From positions 310,001 to 374,000 of the forward strand of contig MKSV01000007.1 in the NCBI GenBank assembly GCA_001897435.1: a stretch of DNA of 64,000 nt, written 5' to 3'. Below the pieces are notes generated by a model that worked only from the letters and a program-made list of their open reading frames with translations, had not been told where the DNA came from and did not search any database. A program made the translations under genes and the position numbers. The DNA comes from Acidobacteriales bacterium 59-55. Lineage in GTDB: Bacteria > Acidobacteriota > Terriglobia > Terriglobales > Acidobacteriaceae. Below are positions 42,001 to 50,889 of the stretch, in pieces. The first letter of the stretch is position 1; each line of letters begins with the position of its first letter.

Positions 42001-44350
42001 GCAGGCAAAATCCGTTCCGTGGTTCGCTAAGGCAGGCGCGGCGTGCAGCATCGTTCCGATTGCCCGCTTCGTGAGCGACCATATCTTCGCTCTGAAAGGC
42101 GGCGGATACGGATGCCTCTTTCAGCTCTCCGGTCTGGACGAGGAAGGGTTGACTGACCAGGAGTTGGAATCGCAACTCCGCATGATCGAAGGTGCATTGC
42201 GCGGACTGCCGGAAGGGGCCTGCCTTACGCAATACACGCGCGTCCGTTCTGGATTCGAGTTGCCGCGCGATTCACAATGCCCAAACCCTGTGACGAAGGT
42301 GTTTGTTGAAGATCGTCTTAGCTTTCTTGAAGGGTCAGCTGCGTTTCGCAGGATAGACCTGCATTGGTGCCTCACGCTGGAGCCTTCAAAGGCGAAAGCC
42401 TTCGAGCGCAAGCCGCAGGAGAATACCGCCGCCACGTCGCGGATGCTCGCAGAGTTGGAGAAGACGGCGGCGCTGCTCGCCGGAAATCTTGGAAGTTCAA
42501 TCGGACTGCGCCTGCTCGACAAGCAGGGTGCGTTCCAATTCTTCAGCTATCTCTTCAACCTACAAGACTGGGCAGAATGGGGACAGCTTCGTATCGACTC
42601 AGGCGTGGACCGCCAGATCGTACAGGCCCCTGTCGCCTGGGAGAGCGACCACCTCCGCATCGGTAGACGTTTCGTGCAGATGTATTCGTTGAAGACGACG
42701 CCAGAAGCATCGCGTCCGTGCCTCTTCGCCGATCTTCTCAAGCTCGATTGCGATAGTATCCTCTGCTCTACCTGGCGACCCAAATCCACCTCCACCGCCC
42801 GCCATGAGATCGACCAGCAGGAAAAGTTCATCAGCTTCTTCAAGGTCGGTGTGCTCTCACGCGTGATGGCTGGCAAGGACACGGCTTCGCTCGATACCGG
42901 CGCTGGCGCTAAAGCTGCAAACGTCGCAGTTGATGACCTCAGTGAAGTGATTCGCGCGCTCGATAAGAAAGCCCAGGGTGAATATTCACTTCGCCTGCTT
43001 GTAGCAGCCAAGAGTGTTGCCGAACTTCACAGTATCGCTCCCACTGTGCATCGGGTCTTTGTCGAAGCGCGCGCACAGATCATGGAAGAGACGCTCGGCA
43101 ATCTCTCCGCGTTCTACGCCATGTTTCCTGGCAACGGGAAGTTCAATGTCTTCCCGATGTGGCTGGGAGAAGATCATCATGCTCGCCTCTCATCCATCTT
43201 CGCGCCGAGCCTGGGTCATCCCCATTCAGAAGACTTGGACAGCGAATATCTGAACGTCTTCGAGACAAGGACTGGCACACCGTTCTTTCAGGATGCGTAT
43301 GTGGACGGCGTGCGCGTCATGCTCATCCTCGGCCCTACAGGGTCGGGCAAATCAGTGCATGGCAACATGGCGATTGCCCACGAGCAGAAATACGGCGGCT
43401 TTACCTACATCTTCGATATCGGAGGATCGTATGAAAGTGTCGTAGAGCTTTACGGTGGTCGTGTAGATCGCATCGGGAAAGACGGCCCGCGCGTGAATCC
43501 GTTCGCGCTGGAGCCCACCGAAAGCAACATCCAGTTCCTCTACAGCTTCATCAAGCTGTTGCTTACAAACGGTGGAGCGGAACTGGAACCGGAAGACGAC
43601 GACGTGATCCACAAGGCTGTGCAGGATATGTACCTGCTTGATCCTGCGAACCGGCGTCTTTCCAACTTATATCTGCCGAAGAAGCTCGATAGATACCTAT
43701 CAAAGTGGGTTGGTCGAGGCATCTACAGCGCAATATTTGACAACGCAGAGGACAATCTTTCGCTTTCGCGTCTCCAGTGCTTCGATTTCCAAGGAGTCAA
43801 CAACGCTCAGTATGCCGACCTGATTGAGCCCCTAATGGTATGGATTCTCCGGCGCATCAACGATGTTCTCTTCAACCCGGTCAATCTCGGCATCCCGAAG
43901 CACATCCTGATTGAAGAGATCTTCTCTTCGATGAAGAACCGGCAACTACTTGAGGCCGCGCTCGCCTCCATTAAGACCGTTCGGAAAAATCTTGGTGGCG
44001 TCACGATGATTGGTCAGTCTGCGGAAGACCTTGGGGCGAACGCGGATTCCATCGTGAACTCCTGCACATCGTTCCTCTTCCTGCGTGATGCGACGTTCAA
44101 CCGGAGACGCTACGCCGAACTGTTCAAGATGAACGAACAGCAGCTCACTCTCTTCGAGAGCTTGCAAGACCGCGAGGCACTATATATGCGTCGCGACGGA
44201 CTCACCAAGGTTGTTCGCCTGAATCTTGACCGTCGCAGCTATGCGACGTTCTCCACCAAACCTAAGGATCGGGTGCGCCGCTCCCGCCTTATCGCCAAGT
44301 ACGGACTTACCGAGGGCATCACGCGTTTTGCCCAGGGTGAGACGGAATAG
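41981..44350 (+). CDS. virB4: VirB4/TrbE secretion ATPase
   Basis: A 789-residue ATPase of the inner-membrane complex. The N-terminal CagE/TrbE/VirB domain is followed by the Walker A motif at about residues 450-458 (LILGPTGSGKSVHGNMAIAH) and the Walker B region near residue 640 (HILIEEIFSSMKNRQLLEAA). NLGGVTMIGQSAEDLGAN and SCTSFLFLRDATFNRRRYAE are also typical. It energises pilus assembly and substrate transfer. Length is normal and the start overlaps virB3. Confidence 0.95.
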   Translation: MTHANTEQAKSVPWFAKAGAACSIVPIARFVSDHIFALKGGGYGCLFQLSGLDEEGLTDQELESQLRMIEGALRGLPEGACLTQYTRVRSGFELPRDSQCPNPVTKVFVEDRLSFLEGSAAFRRIDLHWCLTLEPSKAKAFERKPQENTAATSRMLAELEKTAALLAGNLGSSIGLRLLDKQGAFQFFSYLFNLQDWAEWGQLRIDSGVDRQIVQAPVAWESDHLRIGRRFVQMYSLKTTPEASRPCLFADLLKLDCDSILCSTWRPKSTSTARHEIDQQEKFISFFKVGVLSRVMAGKDTASLDTGAGAKAANVAVDDLSEVIRALDKKAQGEYSLRLLVAAKSVAELHSIAPTVHRVFVEARAQIMEETLGNLSAFYAMFPGNGKFNVFPMWLGEDHHARLSSIFAPSLGHPHSEDLDSEYLNVFETRTGTPFFQDAYVDGVRVMLILGPTGSGKSVHGNMAIAHEQKYGGFTYIFDIGGSYESVVELYGGRVDRIGKDGPRVNPFALEPTESNIQFLYSFIKLLLTNGGAELEPEDDDVIHKAVQDMYLLDPANRRLSNLYLPKKLDRYLSKWVGRGIYSAIFDNAEDNLSLSRLQCFDFQGVNNAQYADLIEPLMVWILRRINDVLFNPVNLGIPKHILIEEIFSSMKNRQLLEAALASIKTVRKNLGGVTMIGQSAEDLGANADSIVNSCTSFLFLRDATFNRRRYAELFKMNEQQLTLFESLQDREALYMRRDGLTKVVRLNLDRRSYATFSTKPKDRVRRSRLIAKYGLTEGITRFAQGETE

Positions 44351-44373
44351 CAATTCCAAAAGAGGACAAACCC

Positions 44374-45207
44374 ATGAAGCCACCGATCCCCATCGCCGTT
44401 GCCCTCCACCTTGCGCTGGCCTCCGCATCTCTGAACGCGGCGGGGCCAGGGCATCCGCTCCAGCCTAATGCTCCCCGAACGGTAACGGTGTCGGAGTCAC
44501 AGACTCCGCCCGTGGTCCGCGCGGGACTTCTCCAATCCACGTTGATTGTCCTTCCAGCCGAAGAGAAGGTAGCCAACGTCTTCGCCGGGGACACGGTGGA
44601 TTGGGTCTTTGATGGCGGGCACGTCGCGTCGCGTTTTATCAGCGTGAAGCCGAAGACGGCAAACGGATCGACGGATATTCATATTGTGTCGGACCACGGC
44701 AATGAATACACCCTGCAATTACGAGAGGTTTCCGCAGACGACGATACGCACTACGACTCGAAAGTGCTCATCGAGCCCGGCGACAAGGCGGCCAAGGACA
44801 AGCTGGTACAGTTGCCCGTCTTTGTGCCGGCCGCAGACCTCGACAAGGCCAGACAGGATGCCGCTGCCGCCCAGGCTGCACAGGCGACCATCCTAAAAGC
44901 CGAACAGAGCAAAGAGGAGACCTACCGGAGCCAGTATCCCGGCTCGCTTCACTTCGATTACGTCTGGGATGAGAAGAAAGCCAAACAACTTGGCCTGCAG
45001 CAAATCTGGCATGACGACAAGTTCACCTACCTGCGCGGCCAATTCCAGGAGACGCCTGCGCTCTATGAGGTGAAAGACAAAAAGCCATCTCTCATCAACT
45101 TCGACTTCTCCAATGGCCTCTACACAGTGCCGAAGGAGGTTGACGACGGCTATCTCGCCATCGGCAAGCAGCGTTTGGACTTCCATCGCGCCACAGAGGG
45201 GAGGTAA
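44374..45207 (+). CDS. virB9: VirB9/TrbG-type outer-complex protein
   Basis: A 277-residue protein with a short signal peptide (IAVALHLALASASLNAAG). The N-terminal domain carries the VirB9-type ESTLIVLPAEEKVANVFAGD pattern. After an alanine- and glutamine-rich helical linker, the C-terminal domain has LHFDYVWDEKKAKQLGLQQI, WHDDKFTYLRGQFQETPALY and NGLYTVPKEVDDGYLAIGKQ, the usual end of the family. It forms part of the periplasmic/outer-membrane core with VirB10. The virB10 start follows after two bases. Confidence 0.85.
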   Translation: MKPPIPIAVALHLALASASLNAAGPGHPLQPNAPRTVTVSESQTPPVVRAGLLQSTLIVLPAEEKVANVFAGDTVDWVFDGGHVASRFISVKPKTANGSTDIHIVSDHGNEYTLQLREVSADDDTHYDSKVLIEPGDKAAKDKLVQLPVFVPAADLDKARQDAAAAQAAQATILKAEQSKEETYRSQYPGSLHFDYVWDEKKAKQLGLQQIWHDDKFTYLRGQFQETPALYEVKDKKPSLINFDFSNGLYTVPKEVDDGYLAIGKQRLDFHRATEGR

Positions 45208-45209
45208 CC

Positions 45210-46484
45210 ATGCTGGAGCCGAACGAACCAATTCTTTCCACCGTGCCGGAGCAGCCTGAATCGAAACCGCCGCTGCGCAAAGGTATGCCGGTCGTGATCG
45301 CTCTCGTAGTCATCGTCGCCTTGATCGGCATTGCGAATATCTCCAGCCTCTTGAGCGGCAGCAAGAAGGCAGCTCCCGCCAGTTCTCTCACGATGAATCC
45401 GACGACGCCGAATGCCCAACAGGTATCGAGTTTCGAGACACAGCAACGGATGCAAGCGCAGCACGACGCCGAGGAGCGCCAGCGGCAACAAGCGCTCGCT
45501 GCCGCCATGCAGCAACTCCAGCAAGAACAGAGCGTGCCGGGTCCAGAGTCAACGGCTACGCCGCAGATGACAGCCGCGCAGCGTTCGGCCATCTATGGTG
45601 ACAGCCCAAATGCTCCCCAACATACCTCGAATGTCTCCGAGGCCCAGGCGGAGGCGAAACAGAAACGTCTCGCGATCGAGAAACAGCAGCAGGACGCACT
45701 CAATAGCGATACGGTGGCGATTGATTTTTCGCACGCGGGCACTTCAGCCTCGCCCACCGTTGTGCAGTCGGAGAAGCAGACTGCTACCGAAATGACTAAA
45801 GGCGAAGATACCTCTGGCAAGCCAGCCTCCGTTGATGCGGCATCCTTGCAGGCAGGCAAGGCCAATCCGATGGGGCAGTATCCCTTCGATGAATACCAAG
45901 GACGCCTCTATCGGATCTTTGAAGGCAATGTTCTGGAGGGTGTCGTCACCAACCACATCGACGGTGGACTTTCTGGACCCATCCTCGTGATGCTGACGAC
46001 GGACTATTACTCCCACGACCATCAACAGTTGTTGATGCCTCAGGGGACACGGCTCATCGGCACCGTGCAGAGCGTTGGCAATGCCCAGCAGCGGAAGATG
46101 TTTGTTACCTTTCATCGTGCCGTGTGTCCGGATGGCTTTTCTCTCGACTTCGACAAATATCTCGGTCTCGACCAGATCGGCACCACCGGCCTCGCCACCA
46201 AGGTTGACCACGGCTACCTCCTGGCGTTTGGGGCCGCCGCCGCCATCGGCGGCCTTGGCGGCCTTGCCCAGATCGGCAACAGCGGTACAGTGCTTGATCC
46301 CTCTACGCAGATTCGGAATGGCATCTCCGAACAGACCTCGGCAGAAGGCGAACAGGTGCTCAACCATTTCCTGAACCGGCTTCCGGTCATCACGCTCAAA
46401 GAAGGCTCGCGCGCCCGCGTATATATCGGACGCGACATCCTCATCCCGTCCTACGCTGAACATCGCGTCGACCCCACGCTCTAG
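45210..46484 (+). CDS. virB10: VirB10/TrbI core-complex protein
   Basis: A 424-residue protein with one N-terminal transmembrane helix (MPVVIALVVIVALIGIANIS), a glutamine- and alanine-rich periplasmic linker (residues about 60-190) and the C-terminal TrbI domain: YRIFEGNVLEGVVTNHIDGG, LLMPQGTRLIGTVQSVGNAQ, KVDHGYLLAFGAAAAIGGLG and LPVITLKEGSRARVYIGRDI. It spans the envelope and links the ATPases to the outer core. GGAGG precedes the ATG by five bases. Confidence 0.93.
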   Translation: MLEPNEPILSTVPEQPESKPPLRKGMPVVIALVVIVALIGIANISSLLSGSKKAAPASSLTMNPTTPNAQQVSSFETQQRMQAQHDAEERQRQQALAAAMQQLQQEQSVPGPESTATPQMTAAQRSAIYGDSPNAPQHTSNVSEAQAEAKQKRLAIEKQQQDALNSDTVAIDFSHAGTSASPTVVQSEKQTATEMTKGEDTSGKPASVDAASLQAGKANPMGQYPFDEYQGRLYRIFEGNVLEGVVTNHIDGGLSGPILVMLTTDYYSHDHQQLLMPQGTRLIGTVQSVGNAQQRKMFVTFHRAVCPDGFSLDFDKYLGLDQIGTTGLATKVDHGYLLAFGAAAAIGGLGGLAQIGNSGTVLDPSTQIRNGISEQTSAEGEQVLNHFLNRLPVITLKEGSRARVYIGRDILIPSYAEHRVDPTL

Positions 46485-46499
46485 CTGAGGTGCCCTGTA

Positions 46500-46736
46500 A
46501 TGAATGATTGCTATCAACACCTGCTGAGTAAGGCGCGCGACGCAAAGCGTGACGGGCACGGAGCGTGGACCGTGCAGTCCACCGGCGAGCGAGTAGCGGT
46601 TGCGCTCGTTCTCAGTCGAGCTGATTGGCTCGCAGAGATGGACTACTCCATCGCGGAAGCTATCGAGCGCACCGGACCTGAGTGGGTTGCCCTGATCCCC
46701 CAGGTCGCCCGGCAGCTTGCCGACGAGGAGGACTGA
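46500..46736 (+). CDS. Small protein of unknown function in the secretion operon
   Basis: A 78-residue soluble-looking protein (GAWTVQSTGERVAVALVLSR, ADWLAEMDYSIAEAIERTGP, EWVALIPQVARQLADEED). GAGGTG precedes the ATG. It lies 15 bases after virB10 and eight bases before the next small gene, so it is part of the operon. No family is recognised. Confidence 0.65.
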   Translation: MNDCYQHLLSKARDAKRDGHGAWTVQSTGERVAVALVLSRADWLAEMDYSIAEAIERTGPEWVALIPQVARQLADEED

Positions 46737-46743
46737 AATCGTC

Positions 46744-46944
46744 ATGCGCATCCATACCATTTCTCGAACCGAAACTCTGGGAACGGTAGTTGCCATTGTG
46801 CTTGTAGTTGCCCTGGTTGCCACCTCCACCGGGCGCGATGCGTTGGCATGGGTTTACCTCCAGTCCACCGAAGCCATCCAGCGTAGCGTTCATCTTCCGT
46901 TTCCCTTGGACAGGTTAGACCCGACCTGCCCTCAGTGCATGTAG
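46744..46944 (+). CDS. Small membrane protein in the secretion operon
   Basis: A 66-residue protein with one hydrophobic segment (TLGTVVAIVLVVALVATSTG) and a C-terminus with a Cys pair (CPQCM). The place of VirB7 in such operons is often a small protein, but no lipobox is seen here, so that equation is not made. The ATG at 46744 is preferred over 46717, which lies inside the preceding gene. Confidence 0.6.
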   Translation: MRIHTISRTETLGTVVAIVLVVALVATSTGRDALAWVYLQSTEAIQRSVHLPFPLDRLDPTCPQCM

Positions 46945-46968
46945 TTCAACCCAACCGCAGGAGGAAAC

Positions 46969-47751
46969 ATGAAAGTGAATCGCAAGAATCGCAAATGGAT
47001 CATCGCGAGCGCTGCGTTACTGCTTACAGCGACTCCGAGCTTCGCTCTGTTCGGAATCGGCGATATCGTCTTTGATCCCACCAGCTATGCCAGTCTGGTG
47101 TCTCAACTCACCACAATCGAGTCGCAGTACAACATGCTCAAAAACAACGTCGAACACTTCTCGCTGAAGCAGCAGTGGCAAACAACGTTGACAGCACTGA
47201 AGAACGTGAATGTCGCCAATATGTTTGGTGAAACGAACGGCATGACGATTGCGTTCAACACCAATTCAGCAACAGCTTCCAGCACGGCATGGAAGACTGC
47301 CACAACCCCGGTTAGCACCAACGTAACGACATACTTCCAAGGACAGTCTCTAGGAAGCCCTCAGATGTCTCAACTCGCAATGATCGAGATGTCCGACTCA
47401 ATCTCGCCCGATTGCATCACTGCGGTAGGTGCTTATCGCGCCGCTCGGACGCAAAACACAGCCGCCAACTCCAGCCTGACAGCTAGCCAGCTTGACGGTA
47501 GTAGCACGACCAACAGTGAGGTGCAGCAACTCAACCTGCTCAACGCCGCTGAGGCCCAGAAGATGTCCGAGATGCAGAATCAGGGCGCGATGCAGGCTTG
47601 CCTAGCTTCTCAGATGGCCGTGACAAACATGGAGCGTCGCAACGCCGCCGCGACTGACCTCAACACAGCCGCTTTCGTTCAACAGCAACACGCGACCAAC
47701 GACATGAGTGCCGCGAACGAAAGCAACACATGGCAGACCTACTTGCCCTAA
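46969..47751 (+). CDS. virB5: VirB5/TrbJ-type minor pilus protein
   Basis: A 260-residue secreted protein. A signal peptide (WIIASAALLLTATPSFA) is followed by the TrbJ-type start FGIGDIVFDPTSYASLVSQL and a helical region typical of VirB5 (TIESQYNMLKNNVEHFSLKQ, LNAAEAQKMSEMQNQGAM). It likely sits at the pilus tip or in the periplasm. AGGAGGAAAC lies directly before the ATG. Its last residues, NTWQTYLP, reappear nearly unchanged at the end of the following small protein. Confidence 0.8.
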   Translation: MKVNRKNRKWIIASAALLLTATPSFALFGIGDIVFDPTSYASLVSQLTTIESQYNMLKNNVEHFSLKQQWQTTLTALKNVNVANMFGETNGMTIAFNTNSATASSTAWKTATTPVSTNVTTYFQGQSLGSPQMSQLAMIEMSDSISPDCITAVGAYRAARTQNTAANSSLTASQLDGSSTTNSEVQQLNLLNAAEAQKMSEMQNQGAMQACLASQMAVTNMERRNAAATDLNTAAFVQQQHATNDMSAANESNTWQTYLP

Positions 47752-47763
47752 CAGGACGATCCC

Positions 47764-48012
47764 ATGCTGAAACTGCTCAACACGAAGTTGCTGATTGCCA
47801 TTCTTGCGGTGCTGGCTACCATCGCCAGCGCCGCACTTTATCAACGCCACGAGGCCGCAAAGGCCGCGGCCATTCTTGAACAGCAGCAACGCGACGCCGA
47901 GCAGCGCAAGAAGGAAGACGAGGCGTTCCGTAAGAAGGTCGGGGAAGACAAGACGAAGCACAACGCCGCTGCTGGTAATGAAGGCAAGACCTGGAAGAGC
48001 TACCTTCCATAA
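47764..48012 (+). CDS. Small membrane-anchored protein with VirB5-like C-terminus
   Basis: An 82-residue protein with one N-terminal hydrophobic helix (LLIAILAVLATIASAALYQR) and a highly charged helix (AAILEQQQRDAEQRKKEDEA), ending KTWKSYLP. This end mirrors NTWQTYLP of the VirB5-like protein encoded 12 bases upstream. The helix would anchor it in the inner membrane, with the charged part probably periplasmic. No family is recognised. Confidence 0.7.
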   Translation: MLKLLNTKLLIAILAVLATIASAALYQRHEAAKAAAILEQQQRDAEQRKKEDEAFRKKVGEDKTKHNAAAGNEGKTWKSYLP

Positions 48013-48032
48013 ACCCTTTGGGAGAAACCCAC

Positions 48033-48956
48033 ATGAGCGTCGCCATTGTTCTCGCACAAGCACTGCCGTCCGCAAGCTCGGGTATGGACTGGCTGTATCA
48101 GTTCACCAACAACCTGACGAACCTTACGACGCAGAACGGCGGCGCGCTGACCCAGCTCGGATTGACGGAATTGAGCGCCATAGCACTCTTTACGCTCATC
48201 AGCATGGTCATCAACTGGAATACAAGCGGTATGACACTACGCTTCCACACGCAGCCAGTTCGCGCCGGCGACCTGACCAACTTCCTGCTCAAGCTGATCG
48301 TCTGCTGCCTACTAGAGAACTACTGGGTGAACCCATTCCCCGGTGCGAGCTTCGGGATCAATCACTTCTTTTCGTACATCGCTCAGGCAATGGTCGCAGC
48401 TTTCGATCAGCACTCGCTTGACCAACTCTTGCAACTCTTGAAGACAGCCGGTGACGGGACCACGATGCCATCGTTTACTGCGCCCGTACAGATCCTCTGC
48501 TATGTATTGGTGCAAATCATGCTCGGCCTCGCATCCGCCATCCTGTTCGTCATCAACTGCAGCGCCTTCATCCTCTATGGAGTTACGGCACTCTTCGGGC
48601 CCGTCTTTATCCCGCTGCTGATGACACAGAGCTTCAAAGCCAAATTCTTTCAGTTCCTCGATGTGCTCATCAGCTTCGCGATGATTCGCGCGGTGGCCGC
48701 AGCCTTCATCTATGTGTGGGCCGGATTCATGAACGGATTCCTTCAGCAGACGTTCAACGGCAACTATTCGATGGATATGTGGATCGCGAATTTAATACCT
48801 TGCTTGATGGTTTTCGTCGCGTTCATCATCAATATGTTGTTCATTCCGAGCATGACACAAGCCATCTTTGGCGGAGCCGCCGGACTTGTATCAGCAACCA
48901 CGAAGACTGCCGGGGGAGCTGTCGGAACGATAGCGATGATGTCAGGAGGGGGATGA
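48033..48956 (+). CDS. virB6: VirB6/TrbL-type inner-membrane channel protein
   Basis: A 307-residue polytopic membrane protein with at least six hydrophobic helices (for example LIVCCLLENYWVNPF, IMLGLASAILFVINCSAFIL, LMVFVAFIINMLFIPSMTQA) and the VirB6-type segment GVTALFGPVFIPLLMTQSFK. It should form part of the inner-membrane complex. The ATG at 48033, with GGGAG eight bases before it, is preferred over a TTG at 48018. The next gene begins two bases after the stop. Confidence 0.83.
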   Translation: MSVAIVLAQALPSASSGMDWLYQFTNNLTNLTTQNGGALTQLGLTELSAIALFTLISMVINWNTSGMTLRFHTQPVRAGDLTNFLLKLIVCCLLENYWVNPFPGASFGINHFFSYIAQAMVAAFDQHSLDQLLQLLKTAGDGTTMPSFTAPVQILCYVLVQIMLGLASAILFVINCSAFILYGVTALFGPVFIPLLMTQSFKAKFFQFLDVLISFAMIRAVAAAFIYVWAGFMNGFLQQTFNGNYSMDMWIANLIPCLMVFVAFIINMLFIPSMTQAIFGGAAGLVSATTKTAGGAVGTIAMMSGGG

Positions 48957-48957
48957 G

Positions 48958-49143
48958 ATGTGGGAGTTCCTAACAGGCTTTTTCTTTGCACGGGCGACCG
49001 GGCTGTCGAGGTACATTCGCCCGCTACTCTTCCTGTTTCTAATGGGAGTCGTGATTGCAGGATTTATCTATGCCGCCGTCGTCTTCAAAGCAGTCTCGGA
49101 AAGGAGCAACAGCCATCATGTCCACGCACACAGTACCCATTGA
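48958..49143 (+). CDS. Small membrane protein between virB6 and virB8
   Basis: A 61-residue peptide with one long hydrophobic helix (PLLFLFLMGVVIAGFIYAAV) and a histidine-rich tail (SHHVHAHSTH). Its end overlaps the start of virB8 by 26 bases in another frame. It looks like an accessory subunit of the channel; no family is recognised. Confidence 0.6.
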   Translation: MWEFLTGFFFARATGLSRYIRPLLFLFLMGVVIAGFIYAAVVFKAVSERSNSHHVHAHSTH

Positions 49144-49924
49144 CCGTGCGCTTACCCCGAAGCAATCAGCGCTCGCCGACCAGATCGGGAATGAGGTCTA
49201 TTCGGCGCACTATGCAGAGCGCAAAGCCTACCGTCTCATAATTAGCTGCGGAACCTTCTTGCTCTGCGGATCGATGTGGCTGAACTTTTCCCTGGCCCAT
49301 CGACCAATCGCTAATCGTTATATCCGCATCGACGAAATGGGACGAGCACAGGCGATTCAATATACCGACCTCAACTACAGTCCTCGTGAAGGCGAAGTGA
49401 GGACGTACCTGACGGATTGGGCGAACTATCGCTACACCATCAATCGGGATGTGATTGCGAAGAAGTATCCGCTCAACTATTACTTCCTGTCAGGGCCGCT
49501 TGCTTCGCAGCTCATGGGGGCTGACAACCAGAACCATCTCGCCTCTCAAGTCACCGGCGGCCAGGTCGAATCGAGCGACGTTCAGGTTCGTAATGTCACC
49601 ATTACGGCGATGTCAGAGGAGATGGTACAAGGCGTCCGCATCGCACGCGGAACAGCGCTCGTGACCTTTGACAAGGTCTTCTCCCAAGAACACTCGCATG
49701 AGCCACGGACGGAGCATTGGTTGCTCTCCGTGACCTACTACCTGAATCCCAAGCAGGTCAGCGATCAGGCGAAGATTTACCCGCAGTATGAGTTCATCAA
49801 CCCTTTGGGATTGACCATCACAGAGTTCCACGAAAACCGGGTCTCCGTGGACATTGTTGCGCCAGGTTCTACCGGTACGACTCCCAATGCCATCCCCCAG
49901 CCCGTTACCGGAGCGACGCGATGA
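49118..49924 (+). CDS. virB8: VirB8/TrbF-type assembly protein
   Basis: A 268-residue bitopic protein. One N-terminal transmembrane helix (LIISCGTFLLCGSMWLNFSL) is followed by the NTF2-like periplasmic domain of VirB8/TrbF: YTDLNYSPREGEVRTYLTDW, ASQVTGGQVESSDVQVRNVT and WLLSVTYYLNPKQVSDQAKI, ending NPLGLTITEFHENRV. The frame extends back to 49055. The ATG at 49118, with AAGGAG 11 bases upstream, is preferred and places the helix normally. The virB11 start overlaps its stop by four bases. Confidence 0.85.
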   Translation: MSTHTVPIDRALTPKQSALADQIGNEVYSAHYAERKAYRLIISCGTFLLCGSMWLNFSLAHRPIANRYIRIDEMGRAQAIQYTDLNYSPREGEVRTYLTDWANYRYTINRDVIAKKYPLNYYFLSGPLASQLMGADNQNHLASQVTGGQVESSDVQVRNVTITAMSEEMVQGVRIARGTALVTFDKVFSQEHSHEPRTEHWLLSVTYYLNPKQVSDQAKIYPQYEFINPLGLTITEFHENRVSVDIVAPGSTGTTPNAIPQPVTGATR

Positions 49925-50889
49925 GTTTTGAACTCATACTCCCGTTCTTTCCCGACGAACTGCGGGCACTCCTGCTTGACTCGTCTATCTCCGACTTGAT
50001 GATTAATGGGACGACTGGAGTCTTTGCGGATAAGGGAGGCGTGGTCGAGCATATTCCGCTTTCGGCTCCCTACACAAATGATCGCCTCCAAGCGGCCATT
50101 GAGCGTGTAGCCCGCATCCTTGGGCAAGACCTAACCCACCAGAATCCCATTCTCAACACGAGGATGCCGGACGGCTCGCGTGTCGCCGTCGTCGGCTCTC
50201 CGTCTTCGATCAATGGCCCCACCCTTACCGTTCGCAAATTCAATCGCTGGTTTACCAGCGACGATCTTGTAGCTGCCGGTAGCTTTCCGTCCCTCGTTCG
50301 CGACGACGTAGTGAACTTGATCCAGAAGCGGAAGAACGGCATCATCAGCGGCGGGACAGGCTCAGGCAAGTCGACGCTAATGAAGGCCCTTCTTGACCAT
50401 GTTCCGATGCACGAGCGACTCGTTGTCATCGAGCAACCTGCTGAACTGAAGATCGCTCATCCCAACGCCGTTCGCTGGGAGGCAGTCGCCGCCATCCCCG
50501 GCCAGGTTGCGATCACGCCGAGTCAGTTGGTGGCGGCAGCTCTCCGTCACCGTCCCGACCGCATTATCATGGGAGAAATCCGCGACGAATGCGGCTACGA
50601 CTTGCTCCAGGCCATGAACACCGGGCATGGGGGAACGCTCTCGACATTGCACGCGGACTCCGCTCTAGATGCGCTGGATAGGCTGGCTGACATGGCCCTG
50701 AGTGCAAGAACCAATTTAGACCAGGCGTTTGTCCGATCGCAGACCGGAAAAGCCGTGGACTTTGTCCTGCATTGCGAGCGCGATACCAAGGGCCGCCGAA
50801 GAGTTAGGGAGCTGATTACCGTCTCCGGCTACAGCCACGCCGGACAGTCCTTCGTCACCGAGGAGGTCTATCGTGCCTCCGACGCCTGA
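49921..50889 (+). CDS. virB11: VirB11/TrbB secretion ATPase
   Basis: A 322-residue hexameric ATPase of the GspE/VirB11 type. Motifs are in order: Walker A GIISGGTGSGKSTLMKALLD near residue 143, the Asp box RLVVIEQPAELKI, Walker B RPDRIIMGEIRDECGYDLLQ and the His box NTGHGGTLSTLHADSALDAL. It switches the secretion channel between pilus assembly and DNA export. ATGA overlap with virB8 indicates coupled translation. It is the last secretion gene of the operon. Confidence 0.96.
   Translation: MSFELILPFFPDELRALLLDSSISDLMINGTTGVFADKGGVVEHIPLSAPYTNDRLQAAIERVARILGQDLTHQNPILNTRMPDGSRVAVVGSPSSINGPTLTVRKFNRWFTSDDLVAAGSFPSLVRDDVVNLIQKRKNGIISGGTGSGKSTLMKALLDHVPMHERLVVIEQPAELKIAHPNAVRWEAVAAIPGQVAITPSQLVAAALRHRPDRIIMGEIRDECGYDLLQAMNTGHGGTLSTLHADSALDALDRLADMALSARTNLDQAFVRSQTGKAVDFVLHCERDTKGRRRVRELITVSGYSHAGQSFVTEEVYRASDA

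Noticed and set aside
46744..46944. VirB7 lipoprotein
   Set aside because: The small protein has a membrane helix but no lipobox cysteine after it.
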